Shown: positions 1-9,521, counted from the first letter of the stretch. The stretch is DNA of 64,000 bases from Streptomyces sp. NBC_01197 (GCF_036010505.1 NZ_CP108569.1:124001-188000), one strand, 5' to 3'. Translations and numbers: made by a program. The notes: generated from the sequence alone by a model not told the origin.

Positions 1-2
1 CC

Positions 3-221
3 CGGACCTTCGGTGCGATAGCGAACCCCGGCGTCGTGGTCGTCGAGCGGTACCGGGAACTTCTGGCGGACGACTTCACGCAGGTCACGGGGGCCACTGC
101 CGCGACGGTCGCGGAATTCACCCGGGACGGCTCCGGGGGCTGGGGACTGCACGAGATGATCCGCGGGTTCGACAGCGATCCCGTGGGCTTCATGGCGGAG
201 ATGGGTGGCGTCAGCCGGTGA
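3..221 (+). CDS. 3' end of an unidentified gene (partial, runs in from the left edge)
   Basis: The frame is open from the first bases of the window to a TGA at 219-221, giving about 72 residues. Codon use is GC-rich at third positions as in the neighbouring genes. The visible tail contains VVVERYRELLADDF and a GLHEMIRGFDSD segment. I do not recognise a family from this tail. It could instead start at the GTG at 36, but the frame stays open upstream of that, so a truncated larger gene is more likely. No function is proposed. Confidence 0.5.
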   Translation, partial: RTFGAIANPGVVVVERYRELLADDFTQVTGATAATVAEFTRDGSGGWGLHEMIRGFDSDPVGFMAEMGGVSR

Positions 222-344
222 CGGCTGTCTTATCGCTTTCTTGACGGCTCGCTGATGCTGTCCTGACGTGATCTCGGCGCCGGTGTGCCGGGAAGCCTGG
301 TCTGCGAAGTTCCTTCAACTCTCCTTTTCGTGAAGGGACTTCGC

Positions 345-518
345 GTGACCCCTGCAAGTCCGGCTGCCGTCCCTGCGGCTGCCTGTCTCCCGCACGGCCG
401 TCCGCCGCGTCACAGTGTCCTCTTCTTCGCGTTCGCCTTCGCGGTGATCGCCGACCCGGTGTCCCCCGTGGCATACGCGGTCGAGGCGGTGCTGCGTCCC
501 CTGCACGGGGCCTGGCAC
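345..518 (+). pseudogene. Remnant of the N-terminus of an APC-type amino acid permease
   Basis: A stretch of about 58 codons from the GTG at 345 contains FAVIADPVSPVAYAVEA. This closely resembles the first transmembrane region of actinobacterial APC-family permeases, where AxIADPVSSVAYAxEA is conserved. After the LHGAW segment the resemblance stops and no permease sequence follows before the next gene, so only a fragment of perhaps one membrane helix survives. It is a recognition from memory of the motif, not an alignment. Confidence 0.4.
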
Positions 519-905
519 ACCGGTTGTTCAAGGTCACGGGTGACCGGTGGGCGCGGCGAGCGCCGGGTAGAGGACGGCGTGAGAGGCCCTGCTGCTCCGT
601 TCACACCTTCGGACGTCCTGGCGGCACGTCCGGGAACCCGGCTCGTCCCCGGCGTTGCCGGGCGGACGTGAGCACGCCGACTGGCTTGGACTCGCCATCG
701 TCCGGCCCGCCGGTATCGGCACCCCACAGCAAGCGGCGCTGGTGTTAAGAGGCGTGCCCGGGGGTGATCACGACCAGCGGGTTGGCCGGGTTCGGACGGA
801 GGCCGGTAGCGGCCAGGCATGGTGGTGCGAAGTTGTCGACAGGGCGTCAGAAAACGCTCTAGCGTGCGGCGCAGTGACGGTCTCGTCGGTCCCGTCCCCC
901 TCACC
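519..905. other. Non-coding or decayed stretch upstream of the beta-propeller gene
   Basis: Several short overlapping frames exist on both strands, but none has a recognisable motif or a good ribosome site. I see no RNA gene. The final bases, around 905-915, hold the GGAGG ribosome site of the next gene. Confidence 0.5.
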
Positions 906-918
906 ATTGGAGGATCTC

Positions 919-1962
919 ATGTCACGTCGAAGCACCCTGGCCGCTGTGGCGCTGGCGGCGGCGCTGGTTTGTGCGGCTCCGCTGAGCGCGAGTGCCGCGG
1001 ACGTGCAGCATGGCAGCACCGCCTACCCAGGACAGCGGCACGGTGGCGGGCACACGGTGCTCTGGAGTACACCGAGCAGCCTCAGTGAGGACGACAACAC
1101 ACAGCTGGTCGGCGTCGATCCCGCCACCGGTAAGGAGGTGGCGCGCTTCGGTATCGGCAAGGAGGCCGAGACGTGGTCGATCGCGCTCTCCAAGGACCAG
1201 CACACCGCCTACCTGGCGAACCATTACAGCGGAACCCTGTCGGTGGTGGATCTGGCCGGGCGGAAGCTGGTCAAGGAGATACCGCTGGGCGTGGACGCGG
1301 ACTACGTCACACTCTCCCCCGACGGGACGACGGCGTACGTCACGAGCATGGTCTCGCAGTCCCTGTCCGTAGTGGATCTGACGGCCGGGAAGCTCGTCAC
1401 GACCGTCTCCCTGGGCGCGCCGGCAGAGGGTGTGGCGATCAGCCGGGACGGGAAGAGCGCGTATCTGGGCATCTACTCCCGCGACCGGATCGACCGGATG
1501 GACCTGTCGACGTACAAGGTCACCGCCTCCTACAGAGGTGGTAAGGCGCCGCGCCGGGGGCTGCTCAGCCCGGACGGCAAGACGCTTTACTCCACGGACT
1601 ACTACGGCGGTACCGTCTCGGCCTACCAGGTGGACGACCCGGCGGCCAAGCCGGCGCAGGTGAATGTCGGCGGGCAGCCGTACCAGGCGCAGTTGTCGCG
1701 GGACGGGCGGAAGCTCTACGTGGCCGATACAGCCGGCAGCAGTGTCTCGGTGGTCGATACCCGCAACATGACGGCCCGCCGGATCGCGGTGCCGGACGGG
1801 TTCGGCAATGTAGCCGCGACGCCGGACGGCAAGCAGTTGTTCGAGGCGCAGAACAACAAGGGTGGGATCGCCGTAGTCGATCTGAGGCGTGGAAAGGTCA
1901 CGGGGACGCTGGACAGTGCCGGCTTGTCCGGGCCCACCACGCTGGCCCTGACCACACGCTGA
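919..1962 (+). CDS. Secreted YVTN-type beta-propeller protein
   Basis: 347 residues. The start at ATG 919 is chosen because GGAGG lies just upstream (about 909-913) and a signal peptide follows at once: two arginines, a long alanine/leucine core and an ASA-A cleavage site near residues 24-27. The frame remains open upstream to 655, but that part has no family features. The mature part is a series of about 40-residue repeats of the form PDG-x-x-AYV...SVVDL (for example around 1315-1380 and 1700-1760), the hallmark of YVTN/NHL-like propellers in SMP-30 and lactonase-type folds. No catalytic residue set is evident. It is probably an extracellular binding or scaffold protein; the ligand is unknown. 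The next gene, a regulator, is in the same direction 160 bp downstream. Confidence 0.8.
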   Translation: MSRRSTLAAVALAAALVCAAPLSASAADVQHGSTAYPGQRHGGGHTVLWSTPSSLSEDDNTQLVGVDPATGKEVARFGIGKEAETWSIALSKDQHTAYLANHYSGTLSVVDLAGRKLVKEIPLGVDADYVTLSPDGTTAYVTSMVSQSLSVVDLTAGKLVTTVSLGAPAEGVAISRDGKSAYLGIYSRDRIDRMDLSTYKVTASYRGGKAPRRGLLSPDGKTLYSTDYYGGTVSAYQVDDPAAKPAQVNVGGQPYQAQLSRDGRKLYVADTAGSSVSVVDTRNMTARRIAVPDGFGNVAATPDGKQLFEAQNNKGGIAVVDLRRGKVTGTLDSAGLSGPTTLALTTR

Positions 1963-2123
1963 GACCCAACCGGGCGGGGCCGGCCCGGAGGGGCCTGGGA
2001 GGCGGCCGCTGCTAGGGGGCCCGCAGACGGCCGCAAGCCAGTGGCCCGCAGGTCGCTGCCTGCGGGTCCACGGGCCGTGGCCGGGCCGGTGTCGGGGCCG
2101 GCGGCGGCCGATACTCTTCGGGG

Positions 2124-3131
2124 ATGTGGGAAGCGGTGGGATTGGGCGAGACCGCGGAGCGGGTCTACCGGGCCCTGGTGCGGCTCGGCAGGGGCACGGC
2201 GCAACAGTGCGCGGAGCAGACGGGGCTGGCCGAGGACGAAGTGCGGGCCGCGTTGCGCGCGCTGGCCAGGCTCGGGCTGATCGCGGAGGGGCCGGACACC
2301 GCCGGGGTGGCCGTCGGCCGTCCTGGTGGTGGGGCGTGGCTGCCGGCGGATCCCCAGGTCGCACTCGGTGCGCTGCTGCGCCGGCGCCGCTCGGAGCTGG
2401 ACCGCGTGCGGCAGTCGGTGGACGAGTTGTCCGCCGAGTACCGCGAGGCACAACTGCGTGATGATCCGGCCCGGTTGACCGAGGTGGTGCGGGGCGGTAC
2501 CGCGCAGTATGCCCGGGTGCAGGATCTGCTGGCCGGCACGGAGAAGGAGCTGCTGACGCTGGTCGGCCCGCCGTTCCTGGATCCGGCGGACGACAGTCTG
2601 GCCCCGATGCAGCGGTTGCTGGAGCGGGGTGTGGAGTGCCGCGCGGTGCATGCCGCCGAGGTGCTGGCGGTGGACGGCGGTTACCGGCAGGCACATCGGC
2701 TGGCAGAGCTGGGTGAGCGGATACGGGTGCTGCCGAGTGTGCCGGTGAAACTGGTGATCGCGGACCGGCGGCGGGCGCTGCTGCCGCTGTCCACACACGC
2801 CGGGCGGATGATGGACAGCGCGGTACTGGTGCGGCATTCCGCGCTGACGGAGGCGCTGGTGGCGCTCTTCGAGGAACTGTGGGAGCGGGCCACGCCGCTG
2901 GGGGCCGGAAACATTGCCCGGGCCGGCGGCCCGGGCGCCGCAGAGGCTCCGGCCCGCGATGAAGCGCTGCTGGCGCTGCTGGCGGCGGGTCTCAAGGACG
3001 AGGCGATAGCCCGCCAACTCCAGATCAGCGAACGGAGCCTGCGCCGGCGGATGTCGATACTGCTGGGCCGCCTCGCTGTAACGAGCCGGTTCCAGGCGGG
3101 TGTACAGGCAGTCCGCCGCGGCTGGTTGTGA
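2124..3131 (+). CDS. Two-HTH transcriptional regulator (TrmB-like N-terminus, LuxR-like C-terminus)
   Basis: 335 residues. Residues 1-60 form a winged helix (LGETAERVYRALVRLGRGT, then a second helix with EDEVRAALRALARLGLI), as in TrmB-family regulators. The middle (about 75-265) is a long helical and alpha/beta sensor region containing LxxLAGTEKELLTLVGPPF, similar to the phospholipase-D-like effector domain of TrmB proteins. The last 60 residues carry a LuxR-type HTH (LLAAGLKDEAIARQLQISER, then LRRRMSILLGRL). This architecture is common in Streptomyces, usually with unknown ligands. The ATG at 2124 leads directly into the conserved domain. A role in controlling the neighbouring propeller gene is only a guess. 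Confidence 0.8.
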   Translation: MWEAVGLGETAERVYRALVRLGRGTAQQCAEQTGLAEDEVRAALRALARLGLIAEGPDTAGVAVGRPGGGAWLPADPQVALGALLRRRRSELDRVRQSVDELSAEYREAQLRDDPARLTEVVRGGTAQYARVQDLLAGTEKELLTLVGPPFLDPADDSLAPMQRLLERGVECRAVHAAEVLAVDGGYRQAHRLAELGERIRVLPSVPVKLVIADRRRALLPLSTHAGRMMDSAVLVRHSALTEALVALFEELWERATPLGAGNIARAGGPGAAEAPARDEALLALLAAGLKDEAIARQLQISERSLRRRMSILLGRLAVTSRFQAGVQAVRRGWL

Positions 3132-3330
3132 CACGTGGGACTGTGGCCACAAGCTGCTGTCCGCTCCTGACCGGGTGCCTGCGGGAGTGGTTCCCCGACG
3201 CTCCCGGGCCCGCCACCCGGTACCGCCCGGCGGCCTGGTTCGCGGAGACGGCGACCGTTTTTCGGGACAGCCGAGGTCATCGGCGATACCGGCCCGGACC
3301 AGATGCGGTGTGACCCAGCAGCGGGATCGA

Positions 3331-3648
3331 ATGATCAGTGATCCATCCTCGACCTGGCCGGCGGTCCAGGAGGCCGTGTCCTACGGACTGCCCGCCATCC
3401 TGGCCGGCAATCTGGTGCTCTTCGCCTACGTCGGTGCGCTCACCCACCACACCGGCAGCACAAGGGAGAACTTCGCCCCGCTGGGCGCCGACACCTTCGA
3501 CGGAGGGGGTTTCCGGCCTGCAACGCGCCCAAATGTGTGCATACGAAATCCCACAAGGCAGGGCGGGAACAGGCCGCACGGGCCCCGGCCGGCTTCGCCC
3601 CTCACCCCAACCGGCGGTCGCTCTCACGTCACGGCCCGGCCGGGGTGA
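3331..3648 (+). CDS. Possible small membrane protein, perhaps a gene fragment
   Basis: From ATG 3331 a frame of 105 codons begins with an ordinary-looking coding stretch: AVSYGLPAILAGNLVLFAYVGALTHH is hydrophobic enough for one transmembrane helix, followed by RENFAPLGADTF. After about residue 60 the sequence becomes proline- and arginine-rich and looks non-coding, so the original gene may have been cut near 3515. I do not recognise a family. Confidence 0.3.
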   Translation: MISDPSSTWPAVQEAVSYGLPAILAGNLVLFAYVGALTHHTGSTRENFAPLGADTFDGGGFRPATRPNVCIRNPTRQGGNRPHGPRPASPLTPTGGRSHVTARPG

Positions 3649-3812
3649 TCTCCATCTCCGGTCCGCCGAGGCCGTAAGGCTGCTTCGCCGGGGAGGGCCG
3701 TCACGGGGCGCGCAGCCGGGACGGACGTCAGGCAGACGCGCTCTGCCTGGAAGGGCCGGCGGGGTGGTAGAGCAGTCAGTGGGTCACGCCGACCGCCGGC
3801 GGCGGCGTGTGG

Positions 3813-5921
3813 TCACTGCCCGGGTCGCTCCTCCAGTGCGTGCAGCACCTTGTCCAGAGTGACCGGCAGGTCCCGGACGCGCACACCGCAGGCGTGCCAC
3901 ACCGCGTTCGACACCGCGGCGGCCGTGCCGACGATGCCGATCTCTCCAATGCCCTTCGACCCCATGGCGTTGACATGGGGATCGTGCTCGGCAAGCCAGT
4001 GGGCCTCGATCTCGTCGACGTCGGCGTTGGCCGTGATGTGGTAGTCGGCGAAGTCGTGGTTCACGACGTGGCCGGTGCGGGGGTCGAGCACGCTGTTCTC
4101 GTGCAGTGCCATGGACAGCCCCATCGTCATCCCGCCGATGAACTGCGACCGTGCCGTGCGCGGGTTGATGATCCGGCCCGCGGCGAACACGCCCAGCAGC
4201 CGCGGCACCCGCACCTCGCCCGTGTCGGTGTGGACGTGCGCCTCGGCGAACTGCGCGCCGAAGGCGTGCATCGCGTAGCGGTCGTCGAGTTGTCCGACAT
4301 CACCCGACGCCTCGGCACCTTCCGGCGGCTCGGTCCCGTGCCTGTCGCGGAAGGCGCGCGCGGCCTCGACCACAGCCGATCCCCAGGTCGTCATGCCCGA
4401 GGAGCCTCCGGCGACCGACGCCATCGGGTAGTTGGTGTCGCCGATCCGCACCTCCACCTCACCGACCGGTACGCCGAGTGCGTCCGCAGCGATCTGCGGC
4501 AGCGTGGTCCATGTGCCCGTGCCGAGGTCGGCCGCGCCGATCTCGGCGACGTAGCGGTTCCCTTCCCGGCGGATCGACGCCGTCGACTGCGGCATCCGGT
4601 GCACCGGGTAGGTGGAGGACGCAACTCCCGTGCCGACAAGCCAGTCACCGCTGCGCCGCACGCCGGGACGCGGGTCACGCTCCGCCCAGCCGAACCGGGC
4701 CGCACCCTCGCGCAGGCAGCCGGCAAGGTTCCGGCTGGAGAACGGTCTGCCCGAGCCGGGTTCGACGCCGGGTTCGTTGCGGATCCGCAGTTCGACCGGG
4801 TCCATGCCCAGCCGCTCGGCCAGCTCGTCCATCGCCACCTCGGGCCCGAACATGCCGGGACACTCACCCGGTGCGCGCATCCAGGACGGCACCGGGACAT
4901 CGAGGGCAGCGAGCCGGTGCGTGGTGCGCCGATTCGCGACGGCGTACATCATCCGGGAGGGCACACCGGTCTGCTCAGCGAACTCCTTGATCCGTGAGGT
5001 CTGCTCCACGACATCGATCGCCAGGGCGGTCAGCGTGCCTTGACGGTCGGCGCCCAGGGCGCACCGCTGGATAGTGGGGGTGCGGTAGCCGGCGAGGGAG
5101 AACATCTGCTGACGGGTCAGGGCCAGTCGTACGGGCCTGCCGGGGACCGTCCGCGCGGCCATCGCGGCGAGCACTACATTGACGTGCGGCTCGCCCTTGG
5201 ACCCGAAACCTCCTCCGACGTAGGGGCAGATGACCCGGATCTGTGCCTGGTCGAGGCCGAACACGGACGCCAGGGTGGCACGCGTGGGGTGGACGCCCTG
5301 GTTGGAATCCCACAGAGTGAGGAAGCCGTCGCCTGCCGGGTCCCACAGAGCGGTCGTGCTGTGCGGCTCCATCGGATTGTTGTGGTACATCGCGGTGGTG
5401 TAGGTCTGCTCGACGCTCACCTCCGCGGCAGCCATAGCGGCTTCGACGTCGCCCTCGGAGGTGTCGGCGGGCAGGTCTGGGTTCACTTTCCCGGGCGTGT
5501 ACAAGTCGTCGCGGTCTGCCCGCAGTTCGGTGTCATGCGCCGCCTGCGCGTAGGTCGCCGCGATGAGCGCGGCGGCGTGCCGTGCCACCTCCCAGCTGTC
5601 GGCGACGACCATGGCGATGACCTGGCCCCGGAAGGCGACCTCCTCATCCTGCAGGGCCGCCAGTTCCCTGTCCTCGGTGGAGGCCAGGCGCTCCGCGGTA
5701 GCGGGGGTGAGCACCGCGACCACACCTTCGATCGCTTCGGCGGCGGTGGTCTCCAGCTCCGTGACGCGTCCCCGTGCGATCGTTGCCTGGACCGGACAGG
5801 CGTAAGTGGCGTTCTCCACCGGCGTGTCGCCGGCGTAGGTAGCGGTGCCCAGGACCTTGACCGTGCCGTCCCGGCGGGGCAGGTCGCGGCCGATGGCATC
5901 CGGTTCGCTCAGGAAGGTCAC
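3813..5921 (-). CDS. Molybdopterin-binding subunit of a PaoC/xanthine dehydrogenase-type molybdenum hydroxylase
   Basis: 702 residues, close to the roughly 730 of E. coli PaoC. It is the large catalytic subunit of a three-subunit molybdenum hydroxylase oxidising aldehydes or heterocycles. Visible motifs: MEPH at about 184-187, VGGGFGSK at about 235-242 (cofactor-binding loop), several further GGxSGM-type loops, and near the C-terminus GSKGIGEIG, which holds the catalytic glutamate of the family. The start overlaps the stop of the FAD subunit by four bases (5918-5921), so the two are translationally coupled. No signal peptide is seen, so a cytoplasmic enzyme is likely. The substrate cannot be told from sequence; PaoABC-type enzymes favour aromatic aldehydes. 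Confidence 0.88.
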   Translation of the reverse strand: MTFLSEPDAIGRDLPRRDGTVKVLGTATYAGDTPVENATYACPVQATIARGRVTELETTAAEAIEGVVAVLTPATAERLASTEDRELAALQDEEVAFRGQVIAMVVADSWEVARHAAALIAATYAQAAHDTELRADRDDLYTPGKVNPDLPADTSEGDVEAAMAAAEVSVEQTYTTAMYHNNPMEPHSTTALWDPAGDGFLTLWDSNQGVHPTRATLASVFGLDQAQIRVICPYVGGGFGSKGEPHVNVVLAAMAARTVPGRPVRLALTRQQMFSLAGYRTPTIQRCALGADRQGTLTALAIDVVEQTSRIKEFAEQTGVPSRMMYAVANRRTTHRLAALDVPVPSWMRAPGECPGMFGPEVAMDELAERLGMDPVELRIRNEPGVEPGSGRPFSSRNLAGCLREGAARFGWAERDPRPGVRRSGDWLVGTGVASSTYPVHRMPQSTASIRREGNRYVAEIGAADLGTGTWTTLPQIAADALGVPVGEVEVRIGDTNYPMASVAGGSSGMTTWGSAVVEAARAFRDRHGTEPPEGAEASGDVGQLDDRYAMHAFGAQFAEAHVHTDTGEVRVPRLLGVFAAGRIINPRTARSQFIGGMTMGLSMALHENSVLDPRTGHVVNHDFADYHITANADVDEIEAHWLAEHDPHVNAMGSKGIGEIGIVGTAAAVSNAVWHACGVRVRDLPVTLDKVLHALEERPGQ

Positions 5922-6922
5922 AAGGCGTCCTCTCGGGCCAGCTCGCGCAGGGTGGCGGTGAGGGTGCGGCGCAGCAGGGGGATTTTGAACGCGTTGCCGC
6001 CGTCCAGCCCGTCGGCCGGGCGGGCATCGGCGAGTTCGGCCTGGGCGGCGGCGCGGTAGCTGTCCTCAGTGGCCGCGGAGCCCCGCAGTGCCTCCTCAGC
6101 CCGGTACGCGCGCCACGGCGCGTGCGCCACGCCACCGAAAGCAACCCGTGCGTCCACGATCACACCGTCTTCGACCTGGAGTGCCGCGGCTACGCTGACC
6201 AGGGCGAACGCGTAGGAGGCACGGTCACGCACCTTGCGGTAGGCCGACCGGCGCGCCAGGGGCTGAGCAGGCAGGTCGATCGCGGTGATGAGTTCACCGT
6301 GCTCGAGCACGGTGTCGTGCTCGGGGGTGTCGGCGGGCAGCCGGTGCAGTCCGGTGAAGGGGATCGTACGTTCGCCGTCCGGGCCCAGCAGCCGGACCTG
6401 AGCGTCGAGCGCGGTCATTGCCACGGCCATGTCAGAGGGGTGGACGGCGATGCAGTGCTCCGAAGCGCCGAGGATCGCATGGTTACGGGTCCAGCCTCCG
6501 ATGGCGGAGCAGCCCGAGCCCGGCTCCCGCTTGTTGCACGGCGTGGTGACGTCCTGGAAGTAGACACAGCGGGTCCGTTGCAGGGGGTTACCGCCGGTGG
6601 TGGCCATGTTGCGCAGTTGTCCTGACGCTCCCGACAACAGCGCATGGGACAGCACAGGGAAATCCTCGCGCACCCGTGGGTGCGCGGCGAGTTCGCTGTT
6701 GCTGACACCTGCGCCGATCCTGAGGGCGCCCCCGCCGAGTTCCTCGATCCCGGCAGGCAGAAGACCGGTGACGTTGACGACCAGGCCCGGTGCGACGACG
6801 CCCAGCTTGAGGTGGTCGACCAGATTCGTTCCGCCCCCCAGGAACACCGCTGCCGGGTGCTGGGCGACGCTGCGTACAGCGGCGGCCGCATCGGCGGGGC
6901 TGTGGTACTCGAACGGCTTCAC
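5918..6922 (-). CDS. FAD-binding subunit (PaoB-like) with a probable extra iron-sulfur site
   Basis: 334 residues from GTG 6922, which overlaps the stop of the upstream iron-sulfur subunit in a GTGA arrangement. FAD-binding signatures are [13 protein letters not shown] near residues 33-45 and the [12 protein letters not shown] segment near 110-120. The latter runs into RTRCVYF...TPCNK...GSGC and a later [10 protein letters not shown]. This cysteine pattern matches the insertion that binds a 4Fe-4S cluster in E. coli PaoB and is absent from ordinary xanthine dehydrogenase FAD subunits. It passes electrons from molybdenum through the 2Fe-2S subunit to FAD. The C-terminal CO-dehydrogenase-flavoprotein domain ([20 protein letters not shown]) is present. 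It is intact and of typical length. Confidence 0.88.
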   Translation of the reverse strand: MKPFEYHSPADAAAAVRSVAQHPAAVFLGGGTNLVDHLKLGVVAPGLVVNVTGLLPAGIEELGGGALRIGAGVSNSELAAHPRVREDFPVLSHALLSGASGQLRNMATTGGNPLQRTRCVYFQDVTTPCNKREPGSGCSAIGGWTRNHAILGASEHCIAVHPSDMAVAMTALDAQVRLLGPDGERTIPFTGLHRLPADTPEHDTVLEHGELITAIDLPAQPLARRSAYRKVRDRASYAFALVSVAAALQVEDGVIVDARVAFGGVAHAPWRAYRAEEALRGSAATEDSYRAAAQAELADARPADGLDGGNAFKIPLLRRTLTATLRELAREDAL

Positions 6923-7470
6923 CCGGCCACACCCTTCCCGGGGGCCTGTGGCGCAGTGGGCGCCGCCTGCTGAACGGCGGGCACGATGTTGACGTAGGCC
7001 GCGCAGCGGCACAGGTTGCCACTCATCCGCTCGGCCACCTCAGCGCGGTCCAGCAGCGGCGGTTGCGTGCCGCTGGTGACGGCGCTCGGCCAGCCTCGCG
7101 CGAACTCCTCGAGCATCCCGACCGCCGAGACGACCTGCCCCGGCGTGCAGTAGCCGCACTGGAAAGCGTCGCAGTCGATGAAGGCCTGCTGCATCGGATG
7201 CAGGTCGCCCTCGGCACACTGTCCGACAGCGGCGAGCCCTTCGGCGGTAACGACCTGGGCGCCGTCCTGCGTCACCGCAAGGATGAGACAGCTCAGCACA
7301 CGCTGCCCATTGGACAGCACCGTGCATGCGCCACATTGCCCGTGGTCGCACCCCTTCTTAGGGCTCGTCACCCCCAACTGCTCCCGCAGGGCATCGAGCA
7401 GCGTCGTGCGCGTATCGACGGTCAGCCGGCGGGGAGTCCCGTCGACCTGCACAGTGATTTCACTCTTCAC
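6919..7470 (-). CDS. 2Fe-2S subunit (PaoA/XdhC-like) of the molybdenum hydroxylase
   Basis: 183 residues from GTG 7470; [11 protein letters not shown] is the start of the ferredoxin-like fold. Longer frames upstream have no family sequence. Plant-type 2Fe-2S cysteines occur in [12 protein letters not shown] (near residues 39-50), with a further cysteine in VLSCL. The C-terminal helical 2Fe-2S domain has CGYCTPGQ and NLCRC. Unlike E. coli PaoA, no Tat signal peptide precedes the domain, so the complex probably stays in the cytoplasm. It is the first gene of the three-gene operon. No specific promoter could be assigned. No molybdopterin cytosine transferase or XdhC-type maturation factor is present in the window. 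Confidence 0.88.
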   Translation of the reverse strand: MKSEITVQVDGTPRRLTVDTRTTLLDALREQLGVTSPKKGCDHGQCGACTVLSNGQRVLSCLILAVTQDGAQVVTAEGLAAVGQCAEGDLHPMQQAFIDCDAFQCGYCTPGQVVSAVGMLEEFARGWPSAVTSGTQPPLLDRAEVAERMSGNLCRCAAYVNIVPAVQQAAPTAPQAPGKGVAG

Positions 7471-7808
7471 CGCGCAAGGATTCCCTGCCCCACTCCTGCT
7501 CACGCATCGCCTGGCGGGACTCACCCAGACAGCCGAAGGAAGGGGCGGCACGTTGCGAGCATCAGCCTGGAGGGTCTTCGGCTGGCAGGGCCGCGGTCTG
7601 GCGGCGGCGAGGGCGCCAGGCACACGCTGCACATTTTCACCGGGATCAAGAACCGAGAACTCCAGCAGACCCCGCCTCACTGCTCCCGGGCCACCCCCAA
7701 CCACAACTGGCCGCAACGGCTGCGCATCATCCATACAGTGCTGCGCCGACCCGCCCCCAGTTACGGCCGCCGCCCCCCTTCTGCCCGCGGGCTGCAGGTT
7801 CTGGCAGT
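7471..7808. other. No gene recognised between the hydroxylase operon and the narI remnant
   Basis: About 340 bases with short GC-driven frames on both strands. The stretch must hold the promoter of the hydroxylase operon, reading leftwards from near 7471, but I cannot pick convincing -35 and -10 boxes. Confidence 0.4.
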
Positions 7809-8075
7809 ACGGGCCACGACCAGCTTCATATCTACTCGCTGCTCGCAACGGTGATCCTCGCCGGTCTGACCACCACAACCTCCGCGACGGCCACCGGCTC
7901 CCACAACTAACGGCTCGGCGTCCCGCTGTGGTTCCGCAGCCTGGTCACCCTCGATCCGGACGTGCCAGCCATACCCCATGCGCCGCTCATCTACCAGGCA
8001 CACACCCTGCTCGCCATAACCCTGCTCACCCTGTCCCTTCAGCCGCCTGATACACGCCTCCACCACACCCGCCGA
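7809..8075 (+). pseudogene. Remnant of narI, respiratory nitrate reductase gamma subunit
   Basis: One frame running from 7809 reads HIYSLLATVILAGLTTTT, then an in-frame TAA, then RLGVPLWFRSLVTLDPDVPA and APLIYQAHTLLAITLL, ending in a His-rich tail. NarI proteins end with a membrane helix, a V-x-PWFRxLFTxxPD loop, and APLxxQxHALLAxALFALWPFTRLVH, which carries a haem ligand histidine. The order and spacing of these blocks match the last two helices. The in-frame stop at the SHN-stop-RLGV junction, the loss of the WPFTRLVH block and the absence of narGHJ nearby mark it as a dead fragment. The similarity is remembered, not computed. Confidence 0.6.
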
Positions 8076-8492
8076 CTACCCGCCCGCACCCATGCCTCCT
8101 CTACCGCTCACCCACCCCGGCCACACCGCACCGCCGCCCGGCAACCGGAACCATGACAAGCAACAGCCGGACCCGGCCCTGAGCACCACAGCAATACCCC
8201 CGGGCCCCGGCCACCACGGACCAGCGGCGCCAGCACATCCCGTCCCGACTCGGCCGGCTCTCCGCACGACTCACCACGACGACGCCGCATGCCCGGCCCC
8301 CTGACACGCCAGAGAACCAATCAGGCTCACGGCCGCGACCAACTCATGGCCGTGGCCAAGACTTGTCCCCTCAGTTGCCCTGCTCCCACAGCGTCCGCGA
8401 AACCGCGCCTGCGGCTTCGTGTCCGCTCCCCGGACAGGTGACGTCAAAGACCAGGCCTTTGCCATGATCGCTCGACGCCAGATGACCAGCGG
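8076..8492. other. No gene recognised
   Basis: A proline- and histidine-rich stretch on the plus strand without any motif, then about 200 bases leading to the DinB gene. No promoter could be chosen with confidence. Confidence 0.4.
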
Positions 8493-9092
8493 ATGCTTCC
8501 TTCAAAAGTGGCCGCCGACCGGATGTCACTCACCTCGTTCCTCGACTATCAACGCGCGACGCTCGAATTGAGGTGCCAGGGGCTGACCAGCAACCAGCTG
8601 AAGCAAAGAGCCGTCCCGACCTCAAAGCTGACCCTCTTGAGCCTCCTCCGGCACGCGGCCGAGGTGGAAACCAGCTGGTTCCGCTTCGTGCTGAATCAAG
8701 AACACCTCACGCCTCGGGGGCCGGCAGCCGAAGGCATCTCAGGCGAGTTCCTCGTGGCCGACGCCGACGTGGACGAAGCATTCAAGCTCTGGCGAGGGGC
8801 CTGCGAAAGCTCCCGCGCCGTCACGGACTCCTTCGAGTCCCTGGACGACACGGTCGCCTTCCGCGGCGAGACCATCTCGCTGCGCTACGTCCTGACACAC
8901 ATGGTCGAGGAATACGCGCGTCACAACGGCCATGCCGATCTATTACAGGAAGCCATCGACTCTATTACGGCAAGCCATCGACGAGACCGTCGGCGAGTAG
9001 AGCGTGCACAGGGCCCGGTCTGCGGCGCCCCGCAGATCCGATCTGAAGCAGAACGAGACGATCACACCGCGAGCTGTTGGCAATCACAGTGA
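8493..9092 (+). CDS. DinB/DUF664 family protein with an altered C-terminus
   Basis: 199 residues as it now reads. The body is a four-helix DinB-like protein (DUF664): ADRMSLTSFLDYQRATLEL at the start, RHAAEVETSWFRF, and VLTHMVEEYARHNGHADLL near residues 133-150, whose histidines form the metal site of DinB/YfiT proteins (often thiol- or damage-related). A 22-bp near-perfect tandem duplication at 8940-8983 shifts the frame just after HADLL. With one copy the protein would end RQAIDETVGE at the TAG at 8998; with two it runs on for about 50 unrelated residues to 9092. The metal site is upstream of the change, so function may survive. A TTA codon (rare in Streptomyces, read by the bldA tRNA) lies at the duplication. 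ATG 8523 is an alternative start. Confidence 0.75.
   Translation: MLPSKVAADRMSLTSFLDYQRATLELRCQGLTSNQLKQRAVPTSKLTLLSLLRHAAEVETSWFRFVLNQEHLTPRGPAAEGISGEFLVADADVDEAFKLWRGACESSRAVTDSFESLDDTVAFRGETISLRYVLTHMVEEYARHNGHADLLQEAIDSITASHRRDRRRVERAQGPVCGAPQIRSEAERDDHTASCWQSQ
8940..8982 (+). repeat. 22-bp tandem duplication inside the DinB gene
   Basis: Two copies, 8940-8960 and 8962-8982, agree at 19 of 21 positions with a 22-base period. Because 22 is not a multiple of three, the second copy throws the reading frame. Confidence 0.8.
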
Positions 9093-9521
9093 GGTGGGCG
9101 CGATGGGCGCGGCGGGCGACGGGCTGGACGGGAGGGCCATTTACTGGGTACGAGGTGTCACGCTGGGTGAGAATCAGGGGCGCCGAGGCCGGTGATATGT
9201 GAGCCCGGGCATAGGGCCCACGTCACACAGGACGCCGCCTAGTAGACCCACGACCAGGTTCCACCCCTTCATTACGGGCCCCACCCCACCTCTGTCCGTT
9301 TTGTCACTATCTGGGGTCGTAGGTCACATAATTGCCAACCCCCAGGACCCTCTCGCAAGGTGTTGGACATACCGGGGAGCCGAGCGCCGGACCGGGCACA
9401 GCACACCGCCCGCCATCCAGACACCGGCCCCACGACACGAACCACGGCCCCAGCGCCCCACCGTGTCGCCGACCCCCCAGTCGGCCTCCCCACGCCACGT
9501 CCCACCTGGAGAGGTACACCC
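9093..9521. other. Leader region of the SLT-domain gene, no gene recognised
   Basis: There is no convincing frame. The stretch 9295-9330 is relatively AT-rich (TTTTGTCACTATC ... CACATAATT) and may contain the promoter of the next gene, although the box spacing is poor. Cell-wall hydrolase genes in Streptomyces often carry a cyclic-di-AMP (ydaO) riboswitch; I looked for its conserved elements here and did not find them. Confidence 0.35.

Noticed and set aside
655..918. N-terminal extension of the propeller gene to 655
   Set aside because: The signal peptide and GGAGG ribosome site place the start at 919.
922..2796. 624-codon open frame on the minus strand over the propeller and regulator genes
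   Set aside because: Pro/Arg-rich composition with no motif; it is the GC-driven shadow of the plus-strand genes, which have a signal peptide, repeats and HTH domains.
9093..9521. Cyclic-di-AMP (ydaO) riboswitch before the SLT gene
   Set aside because: Expected for some Streptomyces wall hydrolases, but the conserved elements could not be found.
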